A DNA stretch of 64,000 nucleotides from Rheinheimera maricola (GTDB lineage Bacteria; Pseudomonadota; Gammaproteobacteria; Enterobacterales; Alteromonadaceae), in the NCBI RefSeq assembly GCF_016918075.2, contig NZ_JAERPS020000004.1, positions 248,001 through 312,000 on the forward strand, given 5' to 3'. A model generated the notes under the pieces. That model was not told the origin of the DNA, did no database searches, and worked only from the letters and a program-made list of their open reading frames with translations. This document shows, one piece after another, positions 63,280-64,000 of the stretch. Made by a program: the position numbers and the translations under genes. The first letter of the stretch is position 1. Every line of letters begins with the position of its first letter.

Positions 63280-64000
63280 TTATTGTTGCAGCTGTTTGAG
63301 GTGCGCGGCAAACTCTGTAGCATTCATAAAACCGGTGACGCGGGCACTGCTAAGCTCTTCAGCCTCTGGACTAAAAAACAATAGTGTGGGCAGCCCCAGT
63401 ACCTGATAGTTATCCAGTAAGGCCTGATCTTTACGCGTCATCTTCGTCACATCAACCTTTATTAACTGCATAGTTTGCATCTGTGCTTGTACTTCGGCTT
63501 TAGGAAAGGTCAGGTGTTCAAACTCTTTACACGCGATACACCACTCAGCATAAAGATCAACCAGCGTGTAGCGCCCGTTGCTGTCAGCAATTTTCTGTTT
63601 AAGTTCGTCCAGTGTGCTGACTAATTCAAAGCCTTGTTGCTGTGTTACGCCCGCCACCGTTGCTGGGGTTGCTGAGCTTGGCCACCAGTAGCGCACGTTC
63701 AGTAACACGGCGCCAATCAGCAGTAGCTGGCCAGCAATTAACACGCTGGCTTTGGCTGTAGCACTTTGTAGGCTAAACAGGGTGCGATAAAGGTAAACTA
63801 CAAAACACAGCAGCAAAATGCTGCCCGCGGCCAGCACATAACTAAACGGCAGCATGCGCTCGAGTAAAATCAGCGGCACCGCTAACAGCAGGAAACCAAA
63901 CGTGGTTTTTACCGCATTCATCCAGTTACCGGCTTTGGGCAGTAATTTACCGCCTGAGCTGCCCAACAGCAGCAATGGCAGACCCATGCCGAGGCTGAGA
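63280..64000 (-). CDS. dsbD: Thiol:disulfide interchange protein DsbD, C-terminal part (cut by window edge)
   Basis: The frame continues past the window edge (LSLGMGLPLLLLGSSGGKLLPKAG), so the start is not visible. The visible about 239 residues contain three or four membrane helices of the central domain. A C-terminal thioredoxin-like domain follows, with the redox pair in YAEWCIACKEFEHLTF, equivalent to DsbD-gamma. The protein carries electrons from cytoplasmic thioredoxin across the inner membrane to periplasmic DsbC and cytochrome-maturation proteins, which matters for the haem-c oxidase encoded here. Confidence 0.94.
   Translation of the reverse strand, partial: LSLGMGLPLLLLGSSGGKLLPKAGNWMNAVKTTFGFLLLAVPLILLERMLPFSYVLAAGSILLLCFVVYLYRTLFSLQSATAKASVLIAGQLLLIGAVLLNVRYWWPSSATPATVAGVTQQQGFELVSTLDELKQKIADSNGRYTLVDLYAEWCIACKEFEHLTFPKAEVQAQMQTMQLIKVDVTKMTRKDQALLDNYQVLGLPTLLFFSPEAEELSSARVTGFMNATEFAAHLKQLQQ

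Overview
The window is one contiguous chromosomal segment of an aerobic Gram-negative gammaproteobacterium. Lipopolysaccharide genes (a WaaA protein fused to a Kdo kinase), guaBA, xseA, aroQ-accB-accC, a gor/prlC/rsmJ neighbourhood shared with Escherichia coli, secreted S8 and S9 peptidases, and overall protein character suggest the Rheinheimera/Alishewanella/Arsukibacterium group. That placement is an impression, not a search result. Coding density is high. I see no rRNA, tRNA, CRISPR array, insertion sequence or prophage.

Layout. 1-13.1 kb holds a partial PhoD-like phosphatase, glutathione reductase, oligopeptidase A behind a heat-shock-like promoter, a divergent 3-methyladenine glycosylase, an ABC ATPase with a permease fused to an M1 peptidase, RsmJ and a peroxiredoxin. 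13.1-18.2 kb is a cell-surface cluster with a glycosyltransferase-like protein, an acyltransferase and WaaA-KdkA. 18.3-28.3 kb has a Sel1-repeat protein, a secreted subtilase, a YhiN-type flavoprotein, a DUF4862 protein and an S9 peptidase. 28.6-41.3 kb is a respiratory region. It has an aa3/caa3-type oxidase with a di-haem-c subunit II and two subunit III proteins, then, on the other strand, a cyanide-insensitive bd-type oxidase operon with small membrane proteins at both ends. A divergent two-component system with a sigma-54-dependent response regulator follows. 41.3-51.3 kb is mixed: a quinone-reductase-like dehydrogenase, an AT-rich orphan gene, ChaC-like gamma-glutamylcyclotransferase, an orphan NadS-type antitoxin, MipA/OmpV, XseA, GuaB-GuaA, a 56-residue DUF3012 lipoprotein, a periplasmic binding-like protein and an SRPBCC protein. 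51.5-58.4 kb is a complete N-type ATPase operon (DCQRBEFAG), except that the gamma-subunit gene carries an in-frame amber codon. 58.5-64 kb has a LepB-type signal peptidase, a short GGDEF protein, prmA, aroQ-accB-accC and the C-terminal part of dsbD.

The most interesting unit is the bd-oxidase/two-component block (37.7-41.3 kb). On the strand reading into the oxidase operon there is a correctly spaced -24/-12 sigma-54 promoter. About 97 and 132 bp upstream of its predicted start point lie two near-identical inverted repeats, GTWAAC-N3-GTTTAC. The second abuts the start codon of the histidine kinase, whose partner is an NtrC-family activator with an intact GAFTGA motif. I infer a self-contained, autoregulated circuit switching on the alternative quinol oxidase. 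The operon's first gene appears to be a 34-residue membrane protein with a good ribosome binding site.

Other notable points are the amber-interrupted ATPase gamma gene, the two gene fusions, and a small region (42.4-44.2 kb) with an AT-rich orphan and an unpaired antitoxin that looks like accessory DNA.
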